Notes: generated from the sequence alone by a model not told the origin. Counted from the first letter of the stretch, positions 1-9,084 are shown. The stretch: DNA of 19,536 nt from Candidatus Methanovirga meridionalis (GCA_031289325.1 JAITPS010000004.1:1-19536); one strand, 5' to 3'. Translations and numbers: made by a program.

Positions 1-170
1 AATGAAACATAATTATTAAATTTTTAATTAAAAAAATTATAATTATTATTTTTAAAAATAAAAAGATAAAAATTGTTATTTAAAAAATTAATTTAATATT
101 AATTTAAATTTTTTAAAAATAAGATATTTAAAATAAATGATTAATTACAAACTTTTTTTATAACACTATA
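1..170 (+). repeat. Family B MITE-like element, 5' part cut by window edge
   Basis: This AT-only block matches the B copies at 13932-14144 and 16598-16908 and, reversed, 3553-3721. It ends in a terminal repeat whose reverse complement begins TATAGTGTTATAAAAAA. No coding potential is seen. It abuts a family A copy with the two TATA ends overlapping at 169-170. Confidence 0.65.
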
Positions 171-483
171 TATTGATTTTGATAAAGTTATTAATAAAAT
201 ACTATATTGATTTTGATAAAGTTATTAATAAATAGCTTTTTTAAAAATAAATATTTAAAAATAAATATTATTAAAAAATATTAATTTAAAATTTGTTATA
301 TAAATTAAAATAGATTTATATTATTTAAAACTTAAAATTATAGATTTTTATAAAGTAATATTTAAAATTAAATAAGTTAATAAAAAAATTTATAATTCAA
401 AATTTAAAAACCTTTCCATAAGGACTACAATTTAATAAAAAAATTTATAATTCAAAATTTAAAAACTTTTCAATAACGATTAA
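169..483 (+). repeat. Family A MITE-like element, with both ends partly duplicated
   Basis: The left terminal repeat (TATATTGATTTTGATAAAG) occurs twice, at 169 and 203. The right end (TTCAAAATTTAAAAAC followed by a CCATAA-like end) also occurs twice, ending near 429 and 483. The core matches the A copies at 11083-11294, 13684-13901 and, reversed, 15209-15423. It lies just downstream of cysK. Confidence 0.65.
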
Positions 484-518
484 ATCTTTATGATTAATTT
501 AGTCAAAAATGTGTTTAA

Positions 519-541
519 GAAAAAAAATATTAAAAAAATAA
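519..541 (-). terminator. T-rich termination region of the metY-cysK operon
   Basis: On the minus strand, two T-runs of seven and eight bases lie within 40 nt after the cysK stop codon. Oligo-T tracts are the usual archaeal termination signal. No strong hairpin is present. Confidence 0.4.
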
Positions 542-550
542 AGGTGATAA

Positions 551-1579
551 TTATAATATATCACTATATTCTTTGTAAATATCTTCAAATACCCATTCCA
601 TTGATAGGTATCTTTCACCAGTATCTGGAAGAATTACAAGAATTTTTTTACCTTTATTTTCAGGTCTTTTTGCAAGTTGTAGACCTGCATAAGTAGCTGC
701 ACCAGATGAAATTCCAGCTAAAATTCCTTCTTCTTTAGCTAATTTTATCATTGTTGCTGCAGCATCCTTATCATCCACTTTAATGATTTCATCCACATAC
801 TGTGAATCATAAATATCTGGAATGAAACCAGCACCAATTCCTTGGATCTTATGTGGTCCTGGAGATTCACCAGATAAAACAGGTGATGCAGATGGTTCAA
901 CGGCTACAGATTTAAAGTTAGGATTTTTTTCTTTAATAGCTTTTGCAACTCCAGTTACAGTACCACCAGTACCTACTCCAGAGACTAAAATATCTACATC
1001 TCCATTGGTATCATTTAATATTTCTTGGGCTGTTGTTTTGTAATGGGTTTCTACATTTACAGGGTTTGAAAATTGGCTTACAGAATAAGAATTTTCTGTT
1101 TGTTCCAATAATTCATTTGTTTTAGCTACAGCTCCACTCATTCCTTTAGGTCCTGGTGTTAAAACAATTTTAGCACCAAAAATAGCTAACAATTTCTTTC
1201 TTTCAGCGGACATAGTCTCGGGCATGGTAAGAATTAATTTATATCCTCTTGCAGCTGCAACAAAAGCAAGAGCAATACCAGTATTTCCACTGGTTGGTTC
1301 AATTAAAACCGTGTCTTTATTTATTTTTCCTTCTTTTTCAGCAGCATTAATCATTCCAGCACCAATTCTATCTTTAACACTGCTTAATGGATTGAAAGAT
1401 TCCAATTTAGCTATTATTTCACCATCAAAATCCTTTGCTAATTTATTAATTTTAACCAATGGAGTTTTTCCCACAAGTTCGGTTATGTCATTAGCTATTC
1501 TATTTTCACTTTTGTGGTATCTACCATGTATTTTTTTTAATGATAAAGTTATGTCATTAGCTATTCTATTTTCACTCAT
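551..1579 (-). CDS. cysK: Cysteine synthase A (O-acetylserine sulfhydrylase), with N-terminal duplication
   Basis: PLP-dependent beta-replacement enzyme that makes L-cysteine from O-acetylserine and sulfide in the cytoplasm. Family signatures are clear: the PLP lysine in SSVKDR (Lys69), the phosphate or substrate loop TSGNTG (96-101), the glycine-rich GTGGT loop (203-207) and PDTGERYLS near the C terminus. The 342 residues exceed the usual 305-320, because residues 2-11 (SENRIANDIT) recur at 24-33 through a 66-bp in-frame duplication. The start at 1579 has a good AGGAAGTGA ribosome site; the inner copy has no start codon, so translation should begin at the outer one. It lies 32 bp downstream of metY and is surely cotranscribed with it. 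A serine acetyltransferase is not in the window. Many methanogens make cysteine on tRNA, so bacterial origin is plausible but only inferred. Confidence 0.93.
   Translation of the reverse strand: MSENRIANDITLSLKKIHGRYHKSENRIANDITELVGKTPLVKINKLAKDFDGEIIAKLESFNPLSSVKDRIGAGMINAAEKEGKINKDTVLIEPTSGNTGIALAFVAAARGYKLILTMPETMSAERKKLLAIFGAKIVLTPGPKGMSGAVAKTNELLEQTENSYSVSQFSNPVNVETHYKTTAQEILNDTNGDVDILVSGVGTGGTVTGVAKAIKEKNPNFKSVAVEPSASPVLSGESPGPHKIQGIGAGFIPDIYDSQYVDEIIKVDDKDAAATMIKLAKEEGILAGISSGAATYAGLQLAKRPENKGKKILVILPDTGERYLSMEWVFEDIYKEYSDIL
1482..1576 (-). repeat. 29-bp direct repeat inside cysK 5' end (66-bp period)
   Basis: The 29 bases at 1482-1510 are repeated exactly at 1548-1576, separated by 37 bp of different sequence. 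The 66-bp period is 22 codons, so the frame is kept and the protein gains 22 residues ahead of its normal N terminus. Confidence 0.9.
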
Positions 1580-1611
1580 ATAATCACTTCCTACAGTATA
1601 ATTTAAATAAT

Positions 1612-2904
1612 TTAATTTGTGGCTTTATTTAAAGCTTGATCAATATCAGCAATAATATCATCCACATTTTCAATTCCAATAGATAATCTAACGAAATCAG
1701 GAGTTACTCCAGTACTTGCTTGTTCTTCAACACTTAATTGGGAATGTGTTGTTGAAGCAGGATGGATAACTAATGATTTAGAATCACCAATATTTGCTAA
1801 ATGAGATAATAATTCAACACTATTTATGAATTTTTTACCTTCTTCAATTCCACCTTTAATTCCAAATCCTACCAATGCTCCATAACCACCTTTTAAATAT
1901 TTTTTTGCAAGTGGATGAGCTGGATCATCTTCAAATCCAGGATAATTAACCCATGAGACAGAAGGATGACCTTTTAAGAATTTTGCAACTTCAAAAGCAT
2001 TTTCACTATGTTGCTTTAATCTAAGAGATAAAGTTTCAGCTCCTTGTAATAATAGGAATGAATTAAATGGACTGAGTGTTGGACCTACATCTCTTAAGAA
2101 AGAACCACGTGCTTTAAGGATATACGCTAAGTTTCCAAAAGCTTCAGTGTATACTAAACCATTGTATGCTGGATCTGGAGTTGTGAATTCTGGGAATTTA
2201 CCATTAGCCCAATCAAAATTACCTGCATCAACAATAACTCCACCTAAGGTTGTTCCATGCCCTCCAATAAACTTTGTTGCAGAATCAACAATAATATCTG
2301 CACCATATTCAATTGGTCTTACAAGACTAACAGCTGATGTATTATCAACAATAAATGGAATATCATTGTCATGAGCTATTTTTGCAAGTTCTTCAAAATC
2401 AGGAACATCTAATTTTGGATTACCCAATGACTCAGCGAATAGTGCCTTGGTTTTAGAAGTTATTGCTTCTTGATATGCATCTAAATCCTGTGAATTAACA
2501 AAGTTAACTTTTCTGGCTAAACTTGGAAAAGTATTATTAAACAATGAATACGTTCCACCATATAAATTATCTCCAGATACAAATTCATCACCAGGACTGG
2601 ATAGATTTAATAAAGATGTTGTAATAGCTGCAGCACCTGATGAAAATGAAAGACCAGCTACTCCACCTTCAATAGCTGCAATCCTTTTTTCAAAAACATC
2701 GTTCGTTGGATTAGTCAATCTTGTATATATTTGTCCAAATTCTTTAAGTGCAAACAAGTTTGCAGCTTGATCAGTGTCTTTAAAAACATAAGATGTTGTT
2801 TGGTATATAGGCACCGCTCTTGCACCAGTAACTGGGTCTGGTTCTTCTTGACCAGCATGTAATTCTAAGGTTCTTTCTCCTAAATTTTTATTTTCTTCAC
2901 TCAT
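1612..2904 (-). CDS. metY: O-acetylhomoserine sulfhydrylase (Cys/Met metabolism PLP enzyme)
   Basis: Transfers sulfide to O-acetylhomoserine to give homocysteine for methionine synthesis; a cytosolic, fold-type I PLP enzyme. Seen: LHAGQEPDP-like N terminus (residues 15-24), YTRLTNPT (60-67), the SSGAAA cofactor loop (88-93), NLYGGTY (113-119), the DNTSA strand (187-191) and the PLP lysine in SATKFIGGHG (Lys211). The 430-residue length is normal for MetY and longer than typical cystathionine gamma-synthases, and the long insert after GGVIVDAG with the FGNLAYILKAR segment is MetY-like. The start at 2904 is preceded by AGGAGA at good spacing. It is first in an operon with cysK, so the pair would feed sulfide into both homocysteine and cysteine. 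A cystathionine gamma-synthase role is less likely. Confidence 0.92.
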   Translation of the reverse strand: MSEENKNLGERTLELHAGQEEPDPVTGARAVPIYQTTSYVFKDTDQAANLFALKEFGQIYTRLTNPTNDVFEKRIAAIEGGVAGLSFSSGAAAITTSLLNLSSPGDEFVSGDNLYGGTYSLFNNTFPSLARKVNFVNSQDLDAYQEAITSKTKALFAESLGNPKLDVPDFEELAKIAHDNDIPFIVDNTSAVSLVRPIEYGADIIVDSATKFIGGHGTTLGGVIVDAGNFDWANGKFPEFTTPDPAYNGLVYTEAFGNLAYILKARGSFLRDVGPTLSPFNSFLLLQGAETLSLRLKQHSENAFEVAKFLKGHPSVSWVNYPGFEDDPAHPLAKKYLKGGYGALVGFGIKGGIEEGKKFINSVELLSHLANIGDSKSLVIHPASTTHSQLSVEEQASTGVTPDFVRLSIGIENVDDIIADIDQALNKATN

Positions 2905-2944
2905 TGTATTTGTCTCCTAATAAAAAATATAACTTTTTAATTGC

Positions 2945-2960
2945 ATTATAATTTTTTATA
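2945..2960 (-). promoter_or_regulatory. Putative TATA box of the metY-cysK operon
   Basis: On the minus strand this reads TATAAAAAATTATAAT, about 40-55 nt upstream of the metY start codon. A start of transcription about 25 nt downstream would give a leader of roughly 20 nt that just contains the ribosome site. The AT-rich background makes chance matches common. Confidence 0.4.
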
Positions 2961-2998
2961 TTTTATGAATAAACATTTGTATTTCAATTTTATATTTT

Positions 2999-3059
2999 AA
3001 TATCATTTGATATTTTGAATCAAACTTTTTTAGTTAAGTTAAAAAGCTAATTTAACTTA
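2999..3059. promoter_or_regulatory. Cluster of palindromes upstream of metY, possible operator
   Basis: Three inverted repeats lie close together: a 7-bp arm palindrome at 2999-3014 (AATATCA..TGATATT), an overlapping one at 3006-3024 (TTTGAT..ATCAAA) and a 9-bp arm hairpin at 3035-3059 (TAAGTTAAA..TTTAACTTA). They sit 95-155 bp upstream of metY, behind the predicted TATA box. A sulfur-responsive regulator is possible but unproven. Confidence 0.3.
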
Positions 3060-3070
3060 TAAAATATTTC

Positions 3071-3137
3071 TTTTTAACTTTTAAGATAATAAAATTCAAT
3101 ATCTTTTTTAACTTTTAAGATAATAAAATTCAATATC
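3071..3137. repeat. Tandem duplication, 34-bp unit
   Basis: Two head-to-tail copies of a unit containing TTTAACTTTTAAGATAATAA, at 3071-3103 and 3104-3137, near identical. They lie in gene-free DNA upstream of metY. Confidence 0.8.
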
Positions 3138-3552
3138 TTTTTTTAAAAGTTTGTCATATTTACTAAATTTTATAAAATATCATTATTTAATTATAGGTTA
3201 TTTTAATGATAATTTAATAAGTTTTAAGAATTTGAATACTTTATATACCAACAAAAATATAATTAAATTTATTAAATTTAAAAAAAATTTGTTTTCATTA
3301 ATAATAAAAATACTCAAATTAAAAAAATTTAGTAATATAACTATTGTTATATTTTTTTCATATATAAATGTTTTCCTTAATATGATGATATGTGTCAAAA
3401 AATGTGAAAATTTTTGAATAATTTAATGACTATTTTTGAATAATTTAATGTTAATTTTAATTTAATTATTTAATATATTGCTTATAAATAAACTTATTAA
3501 ATGTATTGCTTATTATAATCAAATTAATCAAATTTTTACTTATTATAATCAA
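3138..3552. other. Gene-free AT-rich stretch
   Basis: No convincing gene. Open frames on both strands here (for example 3151-3417 plus) are low-complexity I/L/K/F/N strings without a ribosome site. A small 22-bp tandem duplication (TTTTTGAATAATTTAATG at 3411-3428 and 3433-3450) is visible, followed by loosely repeated CTTATTATAATCAAA blocks near 3508-3555. Confidence 0.6.
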
Positions 3553-3721
3553 AATTAATTTTTTTAAAAATTTAAATTAAGATTAAATTAATTTTTTAAA
3601 CAATAATTTCTATTTTTTCATTTTTAAAAATAATATCTATAATTTTTTTAATTAAAAATTTAATAATTATGTTTCATTTTTAAAAACTTCATCATTTAAA
3701 AACATTATTTCATACACTATA
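3553..3721 (-). repeat. Family B element, reverse orientation, one end lost
   Basis: The reverse complement matches the B copies at 1-170 and 16743-16908. The end at 3721 reads, reversed, TATAGTGTATGAAATAATG, the complete B terminal repeat. The opposite end (about 50 bp) is missing near 3553. Confidence 0.65.
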
Positions 3722-3953
3722 TTAAAAAGTATTAATTTAAAATGATTTATATTAATTTAAAATGATTTATATTGAATTAAATGATTTGTATTAATTTAAA
3801 GTGATTTATATTAAATTAAAATATATTTATAATATTTAAAATTTAAAATTATAGGTTTTTATAAAGTAATATTTAAAATTAAATAATATAATGAAAAAAA
3901 TATAATGAAAAATTTATTATTCAAAATTTAAGAACTTCTCCATAATAAATATA
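3722..3953 (+). repeat. Family A element remnant, left end lost
   Basis: The core and the right end (TTCAAAATTTAAGAACTTC, CCATAATAAATATAA) match other A copies, but the left TATAGTGATTTTGATAAAG end is absent and the junction is directly with a B copy. A short internal expansion of a 20-bp TATTAATTTAAAATGATTTA unit occurs at about 3730-3800. Confidence 0.6.
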
Positions 3954-3987
3954 ATCTAAAAATTAAAAAATTAAATAAAAAAGATAA

Positions 3988-4187
3988 TTTAGAAAATGTA
4001 ATGGAATGAAATTAGAAAATATACCTGGACGAAATTAGAAAAATGAAATTAGAAAATGTAATGGAATGAAATTAGAAAATATACATGGATGAAATTAGAA
4101 AAATAAAATTATAAAATGTAATGGAATGAAATTAAAAAAAATGGGATGAAATTAGAAAATGTAATGGAATGAAATTAGAAAATATAT
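3988..4187. repeat. Minisatellite of GGAATGAAATTAGAAAATGTAAT-type units
   Basis: About nine degenerate copies of a roughly 20-22 bp unit built on ATGAAATTAGAAAA, arranged in a higher-order period near 65 bp with alternating AATGTAATGGA and AATATACATGGA linkers. The strands differ in purine content (the plus strand is A/G-rich). It lies just after the stop of the gamma-glutamyl ligase gene. Function unknown. Confidence 0.8.
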
Positions 4188-4219
4188 TTTATAAGACCAT
4201 AATTCAATCCAAATTGTGA

Positions 4220-5605
4220 TTACAGTCTTGCATAATCCTTAATAATTTCCTCTATATCCTCACCATTATCAAGTCTATCAAGCCAATCAGATGCTGGATT
4301 TGTGAGTGATTCAGCTCGCTTATAAAGAGGTTTTAAGTATACTTCTTCACCAAGTTTTCTTTTATTAAGTCCTTTAAGTGATAAATTTAGTATTTTTATT
4401 ATTAAATCTTTACAAGCATTTTTATCTAAAAATTCTGGTAATTTTCTTTTGTTAAAAAGTTTTCTAAGTTCAGTGGCATCATATCCATGGTTGTAAATAA
4501 CTTTATCATTAGTTAATATTTCATTCAGTTTATCTATTGAATTAAAAAGCCCTAAATGAAAAGCTGGAGATGTGAATGCCTCACAAATAGGTTGTGAACA
4601 AACACTTCTAAACTCTATAGTTCCTCTAAATGTAATTTCTTCAAATTTAAATGTTCTTAAATAATTAAAATCTTCAACACTTGGAGAGAAAGAAATATCA
4701 TGATATTCACCTTTATCAAAATACTCTCCATCAATCCATTTCTTACTAAAATATTCACTTATACTTATAGGTTCAAAATTAATGTATTTCCCATCCTTTT
4801 CTGTACAGTATATGCTTGTTGATGCAAAGTATTCTATAAGCTCTTCAATACTTTCTGGAATCTTTTGAAACATTCCTATATTGTGTGGATTTATTCCATG
4901 AGTACTATTTTCCCAAAACATATCCCTTGAACATAAAAGCTCTTCATTATTATTTAATGGTGAGTTTGAGAATAAAATAGATTTAATTGGTTCAAGTAAG
5001 GTGAAGGCATTAATTGTATCTATAATATCTTCTTTATTTATATCAAAATGTGCTTGTGAAGCACTTAAAAACATTCCATAGTCAGGATAGGAATGGAAAA
5101 ACATTGGAATATTATTTATATATTTTTTATAAGATGAAAGATGCCTATGTAGCATTCTATATCTACCATTAGCAATAGGTTCATGAATATTATATTTCCT
5201 ATATGGATTTATTCCCATTCCTGTAAGTGTATGGTTGTTATAATTTAAAAATTCATTTATAAAACTATAATACTTTTCAAATCTTTTTTTTATAGTATGT
5301 AAATCAAGTTCTTTACCAAAAGAAAGCTCAAGATTATTATATGAACAATCATAAGAGAGAACATCACCAGTTACTTTGTGAATTAATGAACTCGTATTGT
5401 TATTATCATCTACACTATCAACATCAAAAGAAAACTTTTCCTTGAATCTTTGGCTAAGATCATGAATAATATCAAAATCCACAGCTTTTTTTGAAAGATT
5501 TAATACTGGCATTTCTATCTCAATACCAATATATAATTCTTTTTTATTCTCAGTAGGTTTAATATATTTATCATACAAAAAATTTAACAAATATTCGCGT
5601 TCCAT
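4220..5605 (-). CDS. GCS2-family gamma-glutamyl ligase (glutamate-cysteine ligase-like)
   Basis: ATP-dependent carboxylate-amine ligase of the glutamate-cysteine ligase 2 family, which joins the side-chain carboxyl of glutamate to an amine such as that of cysteine. Seen in the 461 residues: GIEIEMP (27-33), the first metal/ATP-binding strand; NNLELSFG (90-97); SASQAHFDI (181-189), matching the family's T/S-x-Q-x-H-x-D strand; and FRGTIEFRSVCSQP (326-339), matching the R-x-x-E-x-R segment. I chose the ATG at 5605: GGAG at 5613-5616 is 7 nt before it, but only 1 nt before a TTG at 5611. The gene starts 14 bp after the stop of the amidotransferase-like gene and is certainly cotranscribed with it. 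The amine substrate is unknown; cysteine is only one possibility, although a cysteine synthesis operon lies nearby on the same strand. Confidence 0.85.
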   Translation of the reverse strand: MEREYLLNFLYDKYIKPTENKKELYIGIEIEMPVLNLSKKAVDFDIIHDLSQRFKEKFSFDVDSVDDNNNTSSLIHKVTGDVLSYDCSYNNLELSFGKELDLHTIKKRFEKYYSFINEFLNYNNHTLTGMGINPYRKYNIHEPIANGRYRMLHRHLSSYKKYINNIPMFFHSYPDYGMFLSASQAHFDINKEDIIDTINAFTLLEPIKSILFSNSPLNNNEELLCSRDMFWENSTHGINPHNIGMFQKIPESIEELIEYFASTSIYCTEKDGKYINFEPISISEYFSKKWIDGEYFDKGEYHDISFSPSVEDFNYLRTFKFEEITFRGTIEFRSVCSQPICEAFTSPAFHLGLFNSIDKLNEILTNDKVIYNHGYDATELRKLFNKRKLPEFLDKNACKDLIIKILNLSLKGLNKRKLGEEVYLKPLYKRAESLTNPASDWLDRLDNGEDIEEIIKDYARL

Positions 5606-5619
5606 TTTCAAACTCCATA

Positions 5620-6429
5620 TTATAACTGTGAAAAATGAGTGTATAAATATTTAATATCTTCTTTGGATTCTATATACTCACATTCGTGAGGATGAGCCTT
5701 ATACACTAAAATTCCATTATTATATATTAATAAAGTGTTTAATTGTACTGGAATCCAGTTTCTATTATCAAGGGCTTTAGTTGAGAAAACTTTTCCTTCT
5801 TTTAAATCAAGCTCATAAAGAAAATCATTCTTTCCAGCTTCCCCAAGAATAGCTCCTCCAGATCGTGAGTTTGCATGAACATATAAAAATTTTCCATCAT
5901 ATAAAATAATATTTATCTTATTTCCACAAGCAATCTTATTAATAATATCTTCAATTATCTTAAATTTGAATTTATCACTTAAATGAAAATTTTCTTTTAA
6001 TGTGGCTTCGTTGATTTTATCAACTATATAAAGTAATAAACGTTCACTATCAGTAGTTCCCTTTTGTTTAGTAAAAAATGAATCAATTTCTTCAGAATTA
6101 AAAATAGTGCCATTATGTACAATTGTCCATTGTTGATGGTTAATATCATCACATGTTAAAGGATGGCAATTTTCAAGTTCAATTGTTCCAATGGTTGCAT
6201 ATCTAATATGGAAAAGGGCATTTTGAACATAAAAAGGTTTAGATAACATTTTTTCTATAAATTCACTTTTATATGCTGGAAATATTTCGTGCATAATAAA
6301 TGTATCACCTTTAGTAAAATCAGCATACCCCCATCCATGCTTATGAGTAATACTATTAGAGAAAAACTTTTCAAGTTCAGTATTAAATTTTACAGGCAAT
6401 TTAGCAGAAATTGATAATAATTGACACAT
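5620..6429 (-). CDS. Class II glutamine amidotransferase-fold protein (EgtC/YafJ-like)
   Basis: Ntn-hydrolase of the class II glutaminase fold. Met removal would expose the nucleophile Cys2 (MCQLL). Other glutaminase-site motifs are in order: HGWGYADF (31-38), HIRYATIG (74-81), NCHPL (87-91), HNGTIFN (105-111) and GTTDSER (124-130); SGGAILGEAG follows near 190. At 269 residues it is a stand-alone domain with no synthase or ammonia-using partner domain, as in EgtC, which hydrolyses a gamma-glutamyl amide bond. It is the first gene of a two-gene operon with a GCS2-family gamma-glutamyl ligase, so an add/remove gamma-glutamyl cycle is a good inference; a simple glutaminase role is the alternative. 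The start ATG at 6429 has only a weak GTGA ribosome site. Confidence 0.85.
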   Translation of the reverse strand: MCQLLSISAKLPVKFNTELEKFFSNSITHKHGWGYADFTKGDTFIMHEIFPAYKSEFIEKMLSKPFYVQNALFHIRYATIGTIELENCHPLTCDDINHQQWTIVHNGTIFNSEEIDSFFTKQKGTTDSERLLLYIVDKINEATLKENFHLSDKFKFKIIEDIINKIACGNKINIILYDGKFLYVHANSRSGGAILGEAGKNDFLYELDLKEGKVFSTKALDNRNWIPVQLNTLLIYNNGILVYKAHPHECEYIESKEDIKYLYTHFSQL

Positions 6430-6500
6430 TATAAATCACAAAGAGTAAGGTTCTGACTCACTATATTCGGTTCTAAGACATTAAAAGATTAATTAAAGGT

Positions 6501-6510
6501 TTTATATAAA
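6501..6510 (-). promoter_or_regulatory. Putative TATA box of the amidotransferase/ligase operon
   Basis: TTTATATAAA reads the same on both strands and lies 72 nt upstream of the amidotransferase start. Transcription starting about 25 nt downstream would leave a leader near 45 nt. Confidence 0.4.
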
Positions 6511-6622
6511 ATTATTTATTTTTATAAAGTTATTCATATTTATTTTTAAAAATATTATGTAAATAGAAATTACATGTAAATAGGAATTACAAAAATCAAA
6601 TTCAAAATAAACAAATTCAAAA

Positions 6623-7000
6623 TATAGTCATTATGGAAAAGTTCTTAAATTTTGAACAACAAAAAATTTTTATTAAATTATTTTTTTATTAAATTATTTT
6701 TTTATTAAATTATTTTTTTATTAAATTATTTTTTTATTAAATTATTTAATTTTAAATATTATCTTATAAAAATCTATAATTTTAAATTTTAAATAATATA
6801 AATATAATTTGACTAATATAAGCAATTTTAAATTATATTCCTTATGGAAAAATTCTTAAATTTTAAAATAATAAATTTTTTTATTAAATTATTTTTTTAT
6901 TAAATTATTTTTTTATTAAATTAATTTTTTATTAAATTAATTAATTTTAAATACCATCTTATAAAAATCCATAATTTTAAATTTTAAATAATATAAATAT
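6623..7000 (-). repeat. Two adjacent family A elements, reverse orientation
   Basis: Right-end terminal repeats on this strand start at 6623 (TATAGTCATTATGGAAAAG) and 6834 (TATATTCCTTATGGAAAAA); each is followed by the A core. The first lacks a left end where the second begins; the left end of the second is degraded near 7000. Each contains a 16-bp tandem expansion (ATTAAATTATTTTTTT), five units at 6672-6744 and four at about 6883-6940, which single copies elsewhere have once or twice. Confidence 0.65.
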
Positions 7001-7118
7001 TGACATATTTTATTGATTTTTATAGAATTCATCACTAAAATCATTATAATCTATACATTAGAAATTAAATGAATTTTAAAAGCCTTTTCATGACTATTTC
7101 GGAATTTAATACAAATAG

Positions 7119-9036
7119 CTTGTAAATTCTGATGTTAAAAATTCTTGTATTATTAAATTATCTGAAGGGAAAAATACGGGTAAAATAACAAAAGATAAAC
7201 TTATTAAAAGAGTTAAAAAGCTTTTTAAGAGAGAAAAATATGAAAATTGTATTAAAACTGCTAATAAACTTTTAAAAATGGATCCTAATTTTTTAGAAGC
7301 ATGCATATTTAAATTAAAATCTTTAGAATATGTAGACAAAGAAATAAATCCAAAGGATTATGAAGAAACTATTTTAGAATATTTAAATCATTCTCCTAAG
7401 GATGAAAAAAATTATTTATTTGCTATATATTCTCTTTTCAATATAAACAATTTTGATTTAATAGAATCTGTTACTAATGAAGCTTTATTATTACATCCTG
7501 ACTCCCATGATATTTTATCATCGACTTTAAAGAGTCTTCTTTATGCTGATGATTTTGAGAAGAGTATCAAATATCTTGATAACTTATCAAAAACAAGTAA
7601 GTTTTTGAAAGATATATTGCATTTTAAAGCACTTGTTTATAGAGACGAAGAAGAGTACGATAAGTCTTTAGATGTTTATAATGAAATATTAAATGATTCA
7701 AGAGATTTAGATAGACTTTCAAGAAAAATTAAAACCTTAAAATTTATGGAAAGAGATGATGAAGCTCTTGAACTATTAGATAGAATGATTGATGATAATG
7801 ATGAAAAGAATTGGGCATTAGTAAATAAAGGATTGTACTATCAAGATCAAGACGAAACATTAGCCATGAAATTTATAGATGAGGTCATTGAAAATGATCC
7901 TGAATATGGTTTTGCATACTAATGGAAAAGCATCTGTTTTAGCACAAAAAGAGGAGTACGGTGATGCAAAAGAATATCTTGTTAAATCTTTAAAATATGA
8001 TGAAAACATTGATAAAAACCCCGATTTTATTTTTTTAACGGGTTATATTAGTTATTATGCAGATGATAATATTGAAAATGCAAGAAAACTCTTATTGAAA
8101 ATTACTTTCATGGATTATAATTATCATGATAGTATGGACTTAACTTTGAAAATAATTTGTGATCTATACATAGAAAAAATACATGAGGATGAAATTCAAC
8201 ACCTTAATATTGATAGGGACTTTGACCTTAATGGAGACAGTATGGATTCATTCAAAAACTCAAATATTGCTGCATTCCATACTATTTTCTATAAAAATCA
8301 TGATAGTCACTTAGTTAATATGTATGCTTATAGTAATCCTGTGAATAATGATTTACCACCTGAGATAGTTGAAATGATGGAATCTGGGGAAGTAGAACTT
8401 TATAATGATATGCCCGAAAAAAGAGATTTGACGACGGTTGAAGATTATGAAGAGGCTTTATCTGATTTTTATGATTTAAAAGGAGATGAATATTTTAAGG
8501 AATATCAAGGACAATTTTGGAAATTATATGAAACCCGTCCATTTATGATGTGGTTATTGGATTATTCAGCTTTATTATGGGATGAAGAAATAGACAAAGA
8601 TAAGTCAATTGACTTACTAAAATATATGATTAAACTCAATTCAAGTGATAATCAAGGAGTAAGAGATATATTGCTGACAAGACTTTTAGAACTTAATAAA
8701 CTAAAGGAGTTTAAAAAATATAGTCTCGAGTATTATAAGGATTTTGGATCTTTTGCACTATACAACAATGCTTTATTAGCTATCAAAAATAAAAAAACTG
8801 ATGTTGAAATTAAATCTTTATTAAAGAAAGCAATTAAATTTAATGAGCATGTTATACCTTTCTTAATCAATGAAAAACCAATCCCAGAAAACTTACCTGA
8901 AGCTTATTCATTAGGGGGCTTAGATGAAGCTGAATATTATGCTACAATAGCTATTAAAGCATGAAATGATGATGAAATAGCTATGAAAAAATTGAATGAA
9001 TACATTCAAGACTGTGAAGAACTCTTTTGGATATAG
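7119..9036 (+). pseudogene. TPR-repeat protein gene, broken (no start, frameshift, in-frame TGA)
   Basis: A large helical-repeat protein read in three pieces. The frame is open from 7119; the part before the first ATG (7278) already reads as repeat sequence (for example FKREKYENCIKTANKLLKMD), yet has no ATG, GTG or TTG, so the 5' end is missing or mutated. Piece two runs to 7922, with TPR-like helices such as DEEEYDKSLDVYNEIL and LVNKGLYYQDQDE. At about 7915 the frame shifts by one: GFAY then continues as NGKASVLAQKEEYGDAKEYL in the +1 frame, best explained by loss of two bases. Piece three ends at TGA 8962-8964, after which the frame continues (NDDEIAMKKLNEYIQDCEELF) to TAG 9034-9036. Very acidic C-terminal half. 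The function was probably protein binding; no partner is evident. Confidence 0.8.
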
Positions 9037-9084
9037 TCAACAATAATGTATAAATTTAATAATTTTTTAGCTAATTCATTGATA

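Noticed and set aside
822..1583. Plus-strand open frames opposite cysK
   Set aside because: They are shadows of the well-supported minus-strand cysK.
3151..3417. 88-residue open frame
   Set aside because: Low-complexity I/L/K/N composition, no ribosome site, no neighbour; expected by chance in such AT-rich DNA.
3988..4187. Minisatellite as a replication origin with iterons
   Set aside because: No Orc1/Cdc6 gene or origin-recognition-box-like G-rich motif nearby, and the units are degenerate.
8960..9036. In-frame TGA in the TPR gene as a recoded (selenocysteine) codon
   Set aside because: The gene also lacks a start and has a frameshift, no selenocysteine context is seen, and simple decay explains it.
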